DNA from: Ophioderma brevispina
Taxonomy: Eukaryota > Echinodermata > Ophiuroidea > Amphilepidida > Ophiodermatidae
Direction: 5' to 3'
Assembly: GCA_023653785.1 (NCBI GenBank)
Contig: JAMKCH010035963.1
Span: 36,961 to 100,960 of the forward strand
DNA length: 64,000 bases
The notes under the pieces are model-generated. The model made no database searches. It had not been told where the DNA came from and worked only from the letters and a program-made list of their open reading frames with translations. Within the stretch, counting starts at the first letter, position 1. Every line of letters begins with the position of its first letter. Shown here piece by piece: positions 33,601 to 44,069 of the stretch. A program made the position numbers and the translations under genes.

Positions 33601-35426
33601 ACCACCACTGCTTTATGGAAATCAGTCTCAAGTCAAGTTAAGGTCTTACTATGCCATGTATTTGGTGGTCACATCCTTATAGATTTCCTCCAGCAAAATT
33701 CCCCTCTCTGGCACATTCAGATCAGTTGCACCTGCTTCAAGTTTCATAGCAATTGCTGGTGGGAAAGTGGGCAATTTCCATCCAATGTGCCAAATCTGTG
33801 ACATTGTTGACCTACAGGTAAAAAAAAATAAATAATTCAGTAAAATCAACTGGTAATACTGGAAGACAAAAGGTACACAATACAATGAACTCTTAAGGGG
33901 TTTGGCAGGAGATCTGTTTATGCGCAAGCAGTTTTGAGCTTTGCGAGCGTTCAATTTAGCACCCACGGCCCACGGCAAAAGAAAGAACTTGCATTTTGAG
34001 GTGCGAAGGTTTCACGCGCAGATACCGTGGATCTTTTTGCGTTTGGTTTGTGTTGATTTACGCGAAGAATTAAAACAAAAACAAATCGCGTCAATCTCGC
34101 ATCCTCTACACCCGCATTCAGTCACACACTATTTTGTAGGCGATCCAAAAGTCAAATTTTTATTTTCCCCATAGACTTGCGTGGTTTAAAAAGCGACAAC
34201 ATACCTTTTTTTGTTTTGGCTATAGCTCCAAAAAAAAGTCGGTGACCCTTTTTCACTTCAGATTCTTGATCGGTACCGTTTTTAATACCATATATGTGAA
34301 TTCTGGAAAATGTCAAACCCCTTAAATTTTACCATTTGAAGTATGAATATACTTCAGACTTCAATTGTGAAAATGAAACACCAAACAGGGCAGTTATTTT
34401 CAGATTTTTTTAGGTACATGTAGGCTGTAGAGAACCATGTACCTAGATGTTTCTATTTCCTTATTTTTTAACTGGACCAAACTTGGGTCAAACAGATGTC
34501 CTGGGCTGGGCTGTGAGTCATTAATTCTGAAACAAATTTCAGGCTATGCGCATATAAACCCAGAAGTGTGCGACAAACACTTGAAAATGGAAATTCATGC
34601 GCAATAAAAGAGACGTGCGAGTAATTTGTTTCAGAAATTATGACAGACTAAATAAACAATCCAGCATTTCACATGTATTGCATAATGAATTAATGATGGT
34701 TGTATAATGATGTCTGGGTCCAGACAGCTAGTGTCAAACCTTTTGTCGAGTCCAAGGTGGTGTGCAAACATATTTTCCAGTGAGAAATAGCAAAGAAACA
34801 AAAAGTCTAGGTTAATTATTTGTTGATTGGTAGATTGAGAAGGAAACTAAAATCAATGCAGAGCACAACTCAGCTATCTAGAGAAATTAAAGAGGTAATT
34901 AAGCTGACTTCTATAGCAAAACTTGATCGGCCCAATGTATGCCTGTACTTACGGGTCATAATTGGTGGTAGAAACACATTTCGGATTCTCTTCATCCTGC
35001 TGAGCAGGTCCACCACCTTGAATGTCATCATGATCCACAATCGCATTGTCATCTCCATCCCCTTCCTGAGTGTTGTTGGTTTCAAGAATGCTGTGCACTT
35101 CTGGATCTGGAACGGCTACAGCGTTGTCCTTATCTTGTTGTTGCAATGCAGCACGTCCTCCTCCTCCTACTTCAATCGTGACTGGCAGCACTTTCACATC
35201 CATATTAAGTTTTAGCTTGGTACCTCCTTTGACTAGTTCATATTTTTCAACATCAACAAAGCACTCAAACTCCTCATCCCATTCTTGTATGAAAGCAGCC
35301 TCTGGTTCTAAGTTGAATACTTTTGTTGCACTGCTTTCGAGTTCCTCTCTAGTAGCGCCCAGTCTGTTGTTGTTTTCAAGTGAAATTCTAGCATTGTGGC
35401 CATTGTAGGCCACAAGAAATTTATGT
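24518..35426 (-). CDS. Intact multi-exon gene, SAMD3-like/PB1-like family protein (5' and 3' ends not found)
   Basis: Six exons on the minus strand join at GT-AG sites: 35426-34953, 33811-33650, 32153-32057, 30023-29643, 26775-26595 and 24606-24518. The phases match at all five junctions, giving 461 codons without a stop. Numbering from the first visible residue (HKFLVAYNGHNARISL), residues 1-75 look like a ubiquitin/PB1-type beta-grasp. Residues about 85-157 are a Gly/Gln/Asp-rich linker, and 160-245 carry the WHIGWKLPTFPP and YPKPNQYNVIIDQLFRRYP motifs. Residues 245-262 (VLWKNRLTTKFQNMR) are a basic segment, 345-371 end in FYPWLFDETQ, and 432-461 contain LLGIPMLFREKIDDMF. The order resembles metazoan proteins labelled 'SAM domain-containing protein 3-like', which are multicopy in fish and invertebrates; no SAM domain is visible. 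Function is unknown. A DNA-element accessory protein or a domesticated derivative is my inference. No initiating Met exon or terminal exon was recognised. Confidence 0.75.
24891..25355 (+). mobile_element. Hairpin MITE family A, copy 2
   Basis: Same layout as 22800-23312, with a cleaner hairpin: AGAATAAAGGTATGATTTTG (24892) against CAAAATCATACCTTTATTCT (25028). The inner loop has GAGGCCGGAGGCCGAG and the outer pair is ATTCTTAACAGCTTT / AGCTGTTTAAGAAT. It lies in the intron between exons F and G. Confidence 0.8.
25356..26100. other. Intronic spacer
   Basis: AT-rich intron sequence between two MITEs. No repeat or coding pattern recognised. Confidence 0.4.
26104..26580 (+). mobile_element. Hairpin MITE, diverged relative of family A
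   Basis: Same architecture as the two family A copies with different text. An inverted pair AGGTATTGTTTTTAGACC / GGTCTAAAAACATTACCT flanks a loop with AACGAGCCCAGAGGGGAGTT. An outer pair ATTCTTTAACAGCT (26292) / AGCTGTTTAAGAAT (26568) follows. The right end lies about 14 bp from the donor of exon F. Confidence 0.7.
26595..26775 (-). CDS. Exon F of the SAMD3-like gene
   Basis: The acceptor is TTATGTTTCAG and the donor is GTAAGTATT. The exon encodes LMDEMDRLMGQGNYYSKFCD and continues to a Lys/Glu-rich end (GERDEEEKE), leaving one base of the next codon. A MITE begins about 14 bp beyond the donor (see 26104-26580). Without splicing, the frame runs about 70 further codons through the MITE before a stop at 26377. 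Confidence 0.78.
27251..29281. mobile_element. Word array: ACATGTTGGACGGAAT
   Basis: Variants of ACATGTYGGACGGAAT occur at 27251, 27417, 27609, 27629 and 28893 in the forward orientation and at 28489 and 29265 in reverse. Related CATGTCAAACGGAA copies lie at 28879 and 29081. The text between is AT-rich and unrelated. A separate MITE (27737-28425) is nested inside. Terminal repeats were not found, so these limits are only the first and last words. Confidence 0.6.
27737..28425. mobile_element. TIR element beginning TACAGGGTGTCCCAA, nested palindromes (~690 bp)
   Basis: Terminal inverted repeats of about 50 bp: TACAGGGTGTCCCAAAAAAA then CTAACCAAAAGTAATTGG at the left, mirrored at 28375-28425. 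TA lies at both edges. Inside are further inverted pairs (GCATTCTGTTACTGCAGT / AACGTAACAGAATGCC; GTAATGGCCATTTATTCTGC / GAATAAATGGCCGTATAAGC), so most of the element can fold. It resembles 19317-20018 only at the extreme ends. No transposase. Confidence 0.8.
29643..30023 (-). CDS. Exon E of the SAMD3-like gene
   Basis: The acceptor ends AATGTAG and the donor is GTAGGT. It has 127 whole codons and begins VLWKNRLTTKFQNMR, a basic W...KF.N.R motif that directly continues exon C. A Ser/Thr-rich linker follows, then PPQWGLENYLPKMPEGED, a Lys-rich helix, and FYPWLFDETQ at the end. Reading past the donor gives a different, probably untranslated, tail of about 44 residues. Confidence 0.8.
30024..31763. 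other. Intronic spacer between exons C and E
   Basis: It contains an AAT-type microsatellite (30668-30705) and short C tracts. An acceptor-like TTTTTTGCAG at 30460-30470 precedes an open stretch on the minus strand, but no donor follows and skipping it keeps the reading frame, so it is not called as an exon. Confidence 0.4.
31767..32005 (-). mobile_element. PIF/Harbinger-like MITE (GGCGAC ends), copy 1
   Basis: Ends are GGCGACAAAAAAAACCCCG and its mirror TTTTTTTTTCCGTCGCC, flanked by TTA on both sides. Subterminal GGTCGGTCGG blocks lie inside each end. The 3-bp TWA target duplication and GGC ends suit PIF/Harbinger. It is the opposite orientation of 49421-49738 and lies in the intron between exons C and E. 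Confidence 0.8.
32057..32153 (-). CDS. Exon C of the SAMD3-like gene
   Basis: The acceptor is TTCAACACAG and the donor is GTACAT. This 97-bp exon completes a Tyr codon and encodes YPKPNQYNVIIDQLFRRYP followed by ALGKRGMQYGDVK, ending in phase 0. It was too short to be found as an open reading frame and rests on motif and phase agreement with exons B and E. Confidence 0.78.
32682..33170. mobile_element. TIR element, ~490 bp
   Basis: The left end AAGCGGAATTCACACATTTG pairs with the reverse complement of CAGATGTGTGAATTTCCCTT at 33150-33170 with a few mismatches. Inside, GGTTTTGAGG / TTTTCC.GGTTGGAGG is repeated directly at about 32770-32840. It lies in the intron between exons B and C. Confidence 0.55.
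33650..33811 (-). CDS. Exon B of the SAMD3-like gene
   Basis: The acceptor ends CTGTAG and the donor is GTAAGA. The first G completes the Pro codon left by exon A. The exon encodes STMSQIWHIGWKLPTFPP and then a helical-looking stretch ending in EEIYKDVTTKYMA, the end of a motif conserved in the family before the YP..NQY segment. It ends with two bases of a Tyr codon. Confidence 0.8.
34511..34648. mobile_element. Small MITE (~140 bp)
   Basis: Inverted ends TCATTAATTCTGAAACAAAT and GTAATTTGTTTCAGAAATTA enclose about 85 bp containing ATGCGCATATAAACC. It lies in the intron between exons A and B. Confidence 0.65.
34953..35426 (-). CDS. Exon A of the SAMD3-like gene
   Basis: The acceptor is a pyrimidine-rich stretch ending TTTCCAG at 35427-35432 and the donor is GTAAGT at 34952-34947. 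The exon encodes HKFLVAYNGHNARISL, then TREELESSATKVFNLE and FIQEWDEEFECFVDVEKYELV, a beta-grasp-like pattern. A run of glycines and an acidic Gln/Asp-rich linker follow. It starts with the last base of a split codon, so at least one upstream coding exon must exist. None was recognised between here and 41 kb. Confidence 0.8.
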
Positions 35427-36957
35427 CTGGAAATTGGGAAATGTCAGATCAAAATGCATACATGAATAATTGCATAATTTGTGTATAGATCATGTATTCA
35501 CTGACTACATTTCTGTGAATCTGCAACTCTCTCTTTTGATTGAGGGGATTCATGACCAACTTGCATGTGTGTAAATACCAGAATCGCTTAAACTTGCCTC
35601 TGTTGTTTTTTAAAATCTGAGACCCTGTGTCTTTTAATACAGAAAACCCACATTATTAGATTTTAAATGTATTGAGACTGATGCACATATGTATATATTT
35701 TGTACATGAATATGTAATATTTTCCTATCTCCAAATTGTACACCAGTAAAGTTACATTAAAACCCAAACAAAAATTTTAAAAATTTCATCAGGTTGTCCA
35801 AAACACATGACAAAAGTTTGGCTTGCTGCTGTCTTTACCTGTATTTTCATTATTAATATTAAAAATCATCTTTACAATATTATTAAAATAATACTAAATA
35901 TTATTATCATTATTATTATTACCGTAACCACTCGGGTTTAAGCCCACCTTCAGGTATAAGCCCACCCCCAATTTTTAAAGAAAATACAGGAGCTAGCATA
36001 CACTCTGGTATAAGCCCAGGTGGTCATTTTAGCATTCAGGAAACAATGTGGCAGTAATTACACTTAAACAAAATCACATTTTAAAACTTGATATTCTATA
36101 GAGCCATCAATGTAGGGCCCAATACATTGGGATGGCTTGTTTGCTAGTATAATTACTTTGAGGAATGTGATGGGAAAATTGAACTTTTATTTTTAATTTC
36201 TGCTACAACTGAAGTGAGTAATATGCTCTTGAAACGATAATGTAATTTTGTATCTGATATACCCCAGGAGAACCTGATTTAATGCACAGTTGGCAAAAAT
36301 AATTATTGTTTTCCTTTCTTGACAAATGTCCCCCCTTAATCCAAGTTCCCATAGGGCTAGTGGCATTATTCTAGTTCAATGCGCAGTCCAATACGTATGT
36401 TTTAATTTGCTTTTTATCCCATCTCTCTAAGATCAATCGTTTTTGAGAAATCCTTGCTACAAGGATGACATGTCCTTAAAATCCACTTTCGAGATATCGG
36501 CAATTTAGTCTAGAAACACTGTTTTTTAAGTGTTAGTATATTTTAGAAATGCTATTTTACTTTTATTATCAATTAAATAATAAGTGCTTCAATTTTCACA
36601 AATAATTGTGGAAACTAGAGATCAAAAGCTTATTTACTTTTTGAGATATGATTTTTTTAAGTGGAAAAAATTAAATATCGCAGAGCTCTTGAGAAAACAA
36701 AATACATAAGAAATATGATTAGAGATTTCAGTTTGCGAAGTTGCATTTTCGATCATAACTTTTGAACGGAAGCTCTGATTGTCGTCAAACAAAAAGCAAT
36801 AGAAAGGTAATTTCTTCCTCAGTTTCAATATGTAGTTTTTATTTTTAGCCTTCTGAAGGGGTAATTCCACCTTAAGGTTTCAAAACATAATGCCATTATG
36901 CCAAATGAATTTTTAGGGCACTTTTTTCACTAAAATATTTCAACATCAAACATTATG
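35427..36957. other. Spacer upstream of exon A
   Basis: A block at 35920-36030 repeats 'TATAAGCCCAC' (GGTTTAAGCCCACC, GGTATAAGCCCACCCC, GGTATAAGCCCAGG), typical of a dispersed element. The missing first exon of the SAMD3-like gene could lie here, but no ATG-bearing exon with a good donor was recognised. Confidence 0.4.
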
Positions 36958-39900
36958 CATATGGGCCAAAGCCAAAAATGGTCATCACCAAACCTAAAAA
37001 TCCAAGTCTGCTATTGAAGTAAATTACACCCATGGCTACAAAGGGTACTAACCAAAGCCTATGAAACCAAAATTTTTTTGCGATTACATGCATCGTTATT
37101 GAAATAAAGGCAACTAAAGATAAAAATGGCGCCCTCTTAGTGCGACGGGACGGAATTTGAAAAAATTGATATATCTTAATACTAAAAAGAGATAACAAAT
37201 TTCTGTTTTTTGCATTTTAATATTTCTTTGATCACACAATTCAAACATTAAAAAAAATTCTCACAAGTGTTTTTAAAAGTAGGAAAAAAACGGAATAAAA
37301 GGGCAAAATTCCGTCCCGTCGCATTTTGAGGCGATTTTTTTTCATTTTCGAGGGCTAAAAATTATTCAAATTGAATGAAACTTTCCAAACTATCAAATAT
37401 TGTTGCAACTGTCATGTTAACAAACAATAAAATCATTTCCAATATTTCTCCTTAAAACAATAGCAGTGTGTCTTTTTCATGACGGGACGGAATCAAGTGC
37501 GACGGGACGGAAATTTGCCTAATGAACATACAGAAAAATTGCGCTTGCTGCTATTTATGAAATTTTTTTTAGGTATCAAACATACCGGTATTCATGCCCC
37601 TTCTGTTTGTACTAAGCAATAAAATGCTTTGAAAACTTCATTTTGATAATAAAAAATTACCAGTACTATCATTTATAAGAAAATGATTAAAAACACATGC
37701 TTTAAATTCAGTATATTGTCTAATTCACATACATGTACCCAGCTTGAAATACTATCACATACCCTGAGGGAAGTTGCTTCTACCTTCAGCCTTCAGGGCA
37801 CTTTATAATAGCCCCTATCTAAAAATGGAATAGCCCATTTCACACTGATTTTGGGGGATAAGAAAGTCCCAAATGTTCACATGTGGGTGAATATCCACAA
37901 TGCTACATCCTTTATTATTTGTATTATTTTCATGACTTTTTCTAAACTAGTCTTGTTCTTTAACTTGTTTGTTAATAAATTCCCAAGTAACAAAGATTGT
38001 TATTTTAAATGTAGAAGTTGTAACTATGCAGAGATGTAAATTTTCTGGAAATTTCCTGATATCAGGAAATGGACTTCTCAAAATATCCGCACTTATTAAT
38101 TTTCAGCCCATTTTGGGCCCTTTTTACTCGATTTTTCAGGATTTCATCGTGCTACTTTCACTACTATGAGTTAGTTGCACTCATTTACATAGAATAAGAA
38201 CAATTTTGGGCAAAATGATTGTATGTTGATTGGTTTGTATTTTATCAGTGAAATACTGATCATTGAACTGCATTCAATTTTCTTTGGAGCAAAGTGCATG
38301 TAAAAATTGTAACTGAAAATACATTAACTCTTTGCATGCAGTTAAGACATGGTTTAAGATTCAACCTAGGTTTTACTGCCAAAAGTGTAAAAAAAGTGAA
38401 GGTGCTTTAACAATGAAACAAAACATGTTTTCTAGGTTAAATTTTGTGTAGAATCCAAATCTGAAGTAAAAAATGCAAAATGTTGGATGCGTTCAGAGAT
38501 ATCGCATTTTGGTGTATTGCGCAATGGCGAGTCCCATAGAAACCTATGGTAAATTGCTGGAAATTGCATCTTCCTTTGATAAAAAAAAAATTTCTCAAAT
38601 ATTTTGCAGTTTGACAAAAATTTAATACTAAATTCTTGTGGGAATATGTCTTGGGCATAATCGATTAACTTTTCAACAATGTCGCCCTTTTCGCTATTTT
38701 TTCGCGGGTTCTCGAAACACCGAATTTTAGGTAAAATTTGAATTCCGCAAATTGATAAAAAAAAATTTCTCAAATTTTAGACTGGGTGAACAAAATTTAA
38801 TACCAAAACTATGTAGGGACTTGCTTTGAGCATAATCGATTAAATTTTCAAACCTAGAGCTCTTCTAGTTTTCTTGTAGTTCCAATTTTATTGAACGACG
38901 ATATTTTTTTCACGCACTGAATCAAGGGGTAGGGGAAACATTTTTGTATTTTTGGAATTATTCCTATACTTGAAATGGAGCAAGTTTGGTATGAATTTGA
39001 AGCTTATTAAATTCTACATAAATGACAGGAAATCATCACTGTAGACCCTTCCTTTCAGAGAGTGATTGTGCAAAGAAAATTTTTGTTCAAAAGTGCTAAA
39101 TTTTGACATGTCGTTTTCAACGGGACATGTCAAAATTTGAATGCTTTCTTGTGTGCCAAATTATGAAGTAAGTTGATCAAAAATAAATACTTGAATTATA
39201 AGTTTTACCTTTGGTGATGAACTTCGACATTATAAAGGGTCACATATATGTATATTATGTAGACCCTGTAAGTATTCAAGTTGGTAGGTGAAAATTTTTG
39301 TCACCCGAAAAGTTCAATTTTCGGACAAAATCGGCCACCAATCAAGTATTTTATGATCATAATAATGAGTGTATGTACAGGGTTTTGATTAAAATTCATT
39401 TCGATGAACAATTACCCTAGAAATATGACATCTTAAAAAATTAAACATGCTCATATTTGCTCAGATATGAATTTTTTTCAACACTTGGCACTAAAACCTC
39501 AGTCAATCCTGAAAACCTGTCTTAAAGTGAACAAGCTAATTTCCTTTAAATAATTACATGAGATACATGGGGGGGGGCGGTCAGTTTTTTTGTAGTTTCG
39601 GGGGGGGAAAAAAAAAAAAAAAAATTGGAAACATGTGTGACTTTACAGTTACAAAACTGCTTATAGTGTTGTATTATTGTAGTTAGTGTATGCAACGATC
39701 CAAAACAATGCACGAAATGGATATTAATTATTTAAAATGGTTTAAGCAAAAAATGGTTTATGAAATATGGGAATGTTGCTTTAATTTGCCTTGGCTTTCA
39801 CTCAAAGTGGAGTAAAATGCAATTTTATATGAAAGGGATATTGCCAAATTAAATTAAGGCAGGAAATTGATTCCGTTCCGTCGCATTCCGTCCCATCCGC

Positions 39901-40730
39901 ACAGACATGTGTTATTTAAGAATTTTCGTAGCTGCTAGATTAGTAAAAGATCCAAATTTCTATGGATATTAATAGCATGATAGTTTGAACTTAATTTGAT
40001 GTTAAAAATTTCATGTACCGTCCTAACTTTTGATAAATTAAGCAAATGTTCATTTTTCCAATACCATGAACTGTAACTGAAAAGTGTTCCTGAATTTAGG
40101 CAAAAGGTCCTGAATCTGGAAAAGTCATGAATAGGAATTAAACTTAATTCAGACCTACATTTCAGACACTTGCCCCACCCAAATTCAATTGATTTGCACC
40201 CAGAACAAAATCAATAAATTAAAAGAGCCACTGATAAATCAACATAAAGTGCTGCCTATTGATATTACACAAACTTCAAGTATTGTAATCTACATTGTCC
40301 TTTGTTCCAAAAACCCAAATCTATAATCCTGTTGAGTCAGTTTATTGCTTTTCATACAATGCAGACTTTGGGTGGAATGGTCTGAATTGGTGTCGGAATT
40401 TTGGTCTGAATGTTTGTCTGAAATTGGAGGAGTCACAACTAGATAATGCCTCAGTGTTGTGAGTGACTAAAAGTCAGACGCATTTAGCCCAAATTCAGAC
40501 TTTTTCATTTCCAGTGACCTCCGTCCGTCGCGCCATTAATATAGTTACCATGGCAACATGTTTGACCTGAGTTTTCTTCATGTGTCCTGAATGTAGTCTG
40601 TGAGTTGCTTTTTTACTTAAAAGCACCTCAACCATTTACACATGCAACTGGTAAAGAGGTGCAAAAGAAAGGGCCATCATCAAATTCCGTCCCGTTGCAT
40701 ACGAGCTTATTTGGCTTGGCCCTAAATATG
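36958..40730. mobile_element. ~3.8-kb element with GCGACGGGACGGAAT word array
   Basis: GACGGGACGGAAT variants are forward at 37141, 37481 and 37498, reverse at 37308, and reverse at 39870, 39883, 40519 and 40684. Left copies are thus mostly forward and right copies all reverse. Imperfect ends CATATGGGCCAAAGCCAAAA and TTTGGCTTGGCCCTAAATAT fit a terminal inverted repeat with one small indel. No transposase frame is visible. Confidence 0.55.
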
Positions 40731-40731
40731 A

Positions 40732-41177
40732 TAATGTTTCTCTAATAGTTATGTGTAAAACTTTAAAAAAAATAATTTTGTGTGCTTTACTAAGAAACAA
40801 TATGGCTGTACAAAGATTGTTTGTCTCAGTCGCTTCGTTGGACTCGATGTGCACAAAATACCTCAATGGGAATGACTTTGTTGTTGACATCGGTTATGAT
40901 AACAAGGCAAGTGGTTGATAATCAGAGTTCACTAGGTTGGCATAGAATGGGACTACTGCATCTGTCACTTTCTACTTGAAATGCATGCTGTGATGCAAAT
41001 ATCTACTCTTCATGGGCTGGACAATAGAAATGGAAACCCTCCAACTATAAAACAGTCCTCAATAATGGCAAAGATATCATGATCTGATATATTCTTGAGT
41101 TATGGCTGATTCACAAGAGTAGGTAATTCCCTTCCCACTTGACACTTTCTGCTTTATATACCATATTCATATGCTCA
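40732..41177. other. Spacer 3' of the transposase relic
   Basis: AT-rich sequence between the word-array element and the decayed transposase. No coding pattern beyond the end of the relic. Confidence 0.4.
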
Positions 41178-43287
41178 TCAATCTGATTCGAAGTTCTTTG
41201 CCACATGCAGGAAGGGGTCAACAGATACATCAATGCCCATATGTATGTCTATTTTCCTCTTGAACAAGAAAGTTAGACTTGATTGATCTGTAGCAACTTG
41301 GCATAATTCATGGCGTTCTGCAAGTGTCCTTGAAATATTCTGGTGTTTTTTGTTGATTGGTAGATCTCCTTGAAGTAAATTTGTTAGCCTCGAACTCATA
41401 GTCCAGCATGGACGAGTGGACCAAAGTTTATCATCAATCTCTGGTAGTGTATAAGGTAATGAAACTTGGGTTTCATTGGGCTGTGTTGGAAATCAGCAAA
41501 ATAGCCTGGTCAAAAATTCTTCTATCAGATCTGCAAAGAAGTCTGCCAATTCAGGTGAATATTTTGGGCATGTGTGTATTCAACACATCAACACAATGCA
41601 AGGATACCTCCCAAGCTTTTCTCTATATGGCACATTTGAATCCAACCATTAATGGCAACAATCTCAGCAAGCACCATGACTGGGCCTGTGTCTGTTTTAC
41701 CTTGAAGGATGCCATATTTTCAGACATAGTGGAAGGCTTGCAAGACTTATCTGGACCACTATAGGGAAACTCAGTCACTTGCTTATTCAGGTATGGAAGA
41801 TCGAAGTACCCTGACCGTACACAATAACGTATCACACACTCAACCACCTCAGGGACTATCCCTTCCAACAAATCATGGGCCTGGTCACCAGGTAGGCCTT
41901 CAGTTACATGGTAGTACTGAAGCTCATTCAATGAACTGTTCCTTTTCAATCCATAAAATGAGGCAAGTGCTCCATTTTCTGCAACCATTTCTGCCTGCTG
42001 TGTATAGCCTGCTTTTGATCTGCATCTGATGAGTGGTGACATCCTGAAATGATTTTTAAGTGCAATCCTGGATAGGTTGCAATATCTACACAGGCGATCC
42101 ACTGTTGAAAAACTTTCCATAAAGCCACCAATTCCATGGGCCCCAAGATTGTCAGCTGGTATATAAGCTATTGTGCCATAGATTTTGTGCTCTACTCCAT
42201 CCTTGAATATACACATTCCCTCTTGTTCTAACTTCTTTACATCCTCTAGCAGGGGATGGAGTACATTATCTATGCCATACTTTTTGACATCAACAGATTT
42301 GCACAAGATAGCTAACTGTATGACATGCAATCTAGATCTGAACTTTGGATGCAAGTTGCCTAGTACGAAGTAGAACCCACTGATTTTGGTTTTCTTAGCC
42401 TTATTTGTTAAGGGGTTTCCCAACGTAAATTCATCATAATAGAGAATCAGCTGCAAATTCATATGATTTCTGGCAAAGATGGGATTTTTTTTGAAGAAGT
42501 GTGAATCACAGAAGTCTTCCAGAATATCTCCCGTTGTTTGATGTCCTTGATAAATTTCAGTAAATACATCATCATGTTGCAATAAGGCTTGCACTGTCTT
42601 TAGGATTGGTACATACTGCATGCTACTTGTGGTTTCCAGATCAGGATGCTGTAGTGCAATTTCAACTGGTTGAACATGTTGGGAAAGCTCACTAACATAC
42701 TTGTTAAGGGTCCTCTGGCTTTGGAAATAAGAAAAGGATTCCTCATATAGAGTCTCATTCATGCCTTCACTGAGACCATGTTGCTTTAAGTCATCCACAT
42801 CAGCACCATTATTCTGGAGACAATCTACAACTTTTGATGCTATTTCTTCCCTACACAATTTAATCATCTCTGCAACCTCCTCAGCAACATATTCACATGT
42901 TTTACCAGGTATCTTGAACTTCTCCCTTAAGGTAAGAAGGAATGAACTGACTTTTTTCTTAGGATCTATATTCTCTTCTTCTACTAGTACTTCTTGTTCT
43001 TCAACATCAACTTCCTCTCGTGCAACATCTTGATCTGCAACATCCAACTGCAATGCATCATTAATGCCCCTATCATAACAATGCTGATCCCAGAAGTCTT
43101 GATGCTTTGATTTAATGTGCAATTTGTATGACCTAATATTATGATATATCTTTTGACATCCACCAATGTTACAATGTATGTAAAAATCAGGTGATGCATG
43201 CCCATGACGGTAATGTTTGAGAAGTGAATGGAAGTTTTTTGTCAAATAGTTACATCTGCAACAAATAAAATCCATCATCAACATCAA
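41178..43287 (-). pseudogene. C2H2 zinc-finger / Tnp2-like DNA transposase, 3' part decayed
   Basis: An open frame of 554 codons (43287-41623) is followed by family-like sequence broken by stops and frameshifts down to about 41178. The N-terminus has two C2H2 fingers, C-x2-C-x12-H then C-x4-C with HIKSKH, followed by an acidic coiled stretch (VEEQEVLVEEENID). The core includes NLQLILYYDEFTLGNPL, KISGFYFVLGNLHPKFRS, the cysteine motif CRYCNLSR and LPGDQAHDLLEGIVPE. The H-D-L-x-EG motif resembles Tnp2/CACTA-type transposases; this is inference. After the first stop, pieces such as LIEEFLT and ISRTLAERHELCQ lie in shifting frames. It was probably once an active transposase and is now inactive or truncated. 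A splice-acceptor-like TTGCAG at 43256-43261 could mean an upstream exon, but the first finger needs residues encoded upstream of it, so the Met at 43287 is the simpler start. Confidence 0.7.
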
Positions 43288-44069
43288 ACAAGAATAGTAG
43301 GCGTATCAATGACATCCAGAAGAAAAGGTCTAATTAAAACACTGATTCTACTACAGCTGAAACTAGAATAGCACCTGTGCGTACAAGTAGCTGCAGTGAA
43401 AACCGTATTTACTTATACATTGTACAGTATGTGGTGGTTTATGGAAAGTACTCAGCTTCTGAGATAATAGGAAAAATTTCACTTTCGTTCTTCACAACTT
43501 TCTCCAAATCTGCTGTGGAGAAATAAACATTACACATTCATATACTGAGCTAGTCAGCTGGATATTCTATTTCCTTAACTGAGTTCTATATACACAGTAC
43601 AGGGTCTCAGTATTCTTGATGATTAAAACTAACAATTTTGATTCTGAAATGAGTAGCTTCACAATCTACTTGCACATGTAGACAAAGTGACAAGAGGCAA
43701 GGCTATATTATGCACAGTAATTTATTTTAATATTTTGGGAATGGTAGCTGAAATGCAGTCAGTCGTATACATGTAGTAATAGCTCTAAATCAATTGTGGA
43801 TGCAATATTCTTTCTGAAATCTCTTTACACTTTAAGGGGGGACACCATCTCCATACATGTTGATGTACACATGTCATACATGTACCTGTGTTAAAAAACA
43901 GAAAATGAACATGATTCACAATATTATTCAACAATAAATGCACTAAAAATGTTTGTGGTATTCATACAAAGTCATGCAACCTTTTAAAACTTATAGGGAC
44001 ACCATGATATTTCACATAAAATACACCCTCAATTTTCTGACTTTTCTGTTATTGGTGAATATGGCCCAT
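43288..44069. other. Region 5' of the transposase gene
   Basis: No upstream exon or recognisable promoter element was found. It contains imperfect repeats of ACATGTA text near 43850-43890 (CATACATGTTGATGTACACATGT). If the transposase unit had terminal inverted repeats, its left end should lie in or beyond this stretch, but none was recognised. Confidence 0.35.

Noticed and set aside
34820..35408. Plus-strand frames of 112-131 codons
   Set aside because: They are shadows of exon A of the minus-strand gene.
43256..43261. Splice acceptor (TTGCAG) near the start of the transposase
   Set aside because: The first C2H2 finger needs a cysteine encoded upstream of this site, so translation from the Met at 43287 explains the finger without an intron.
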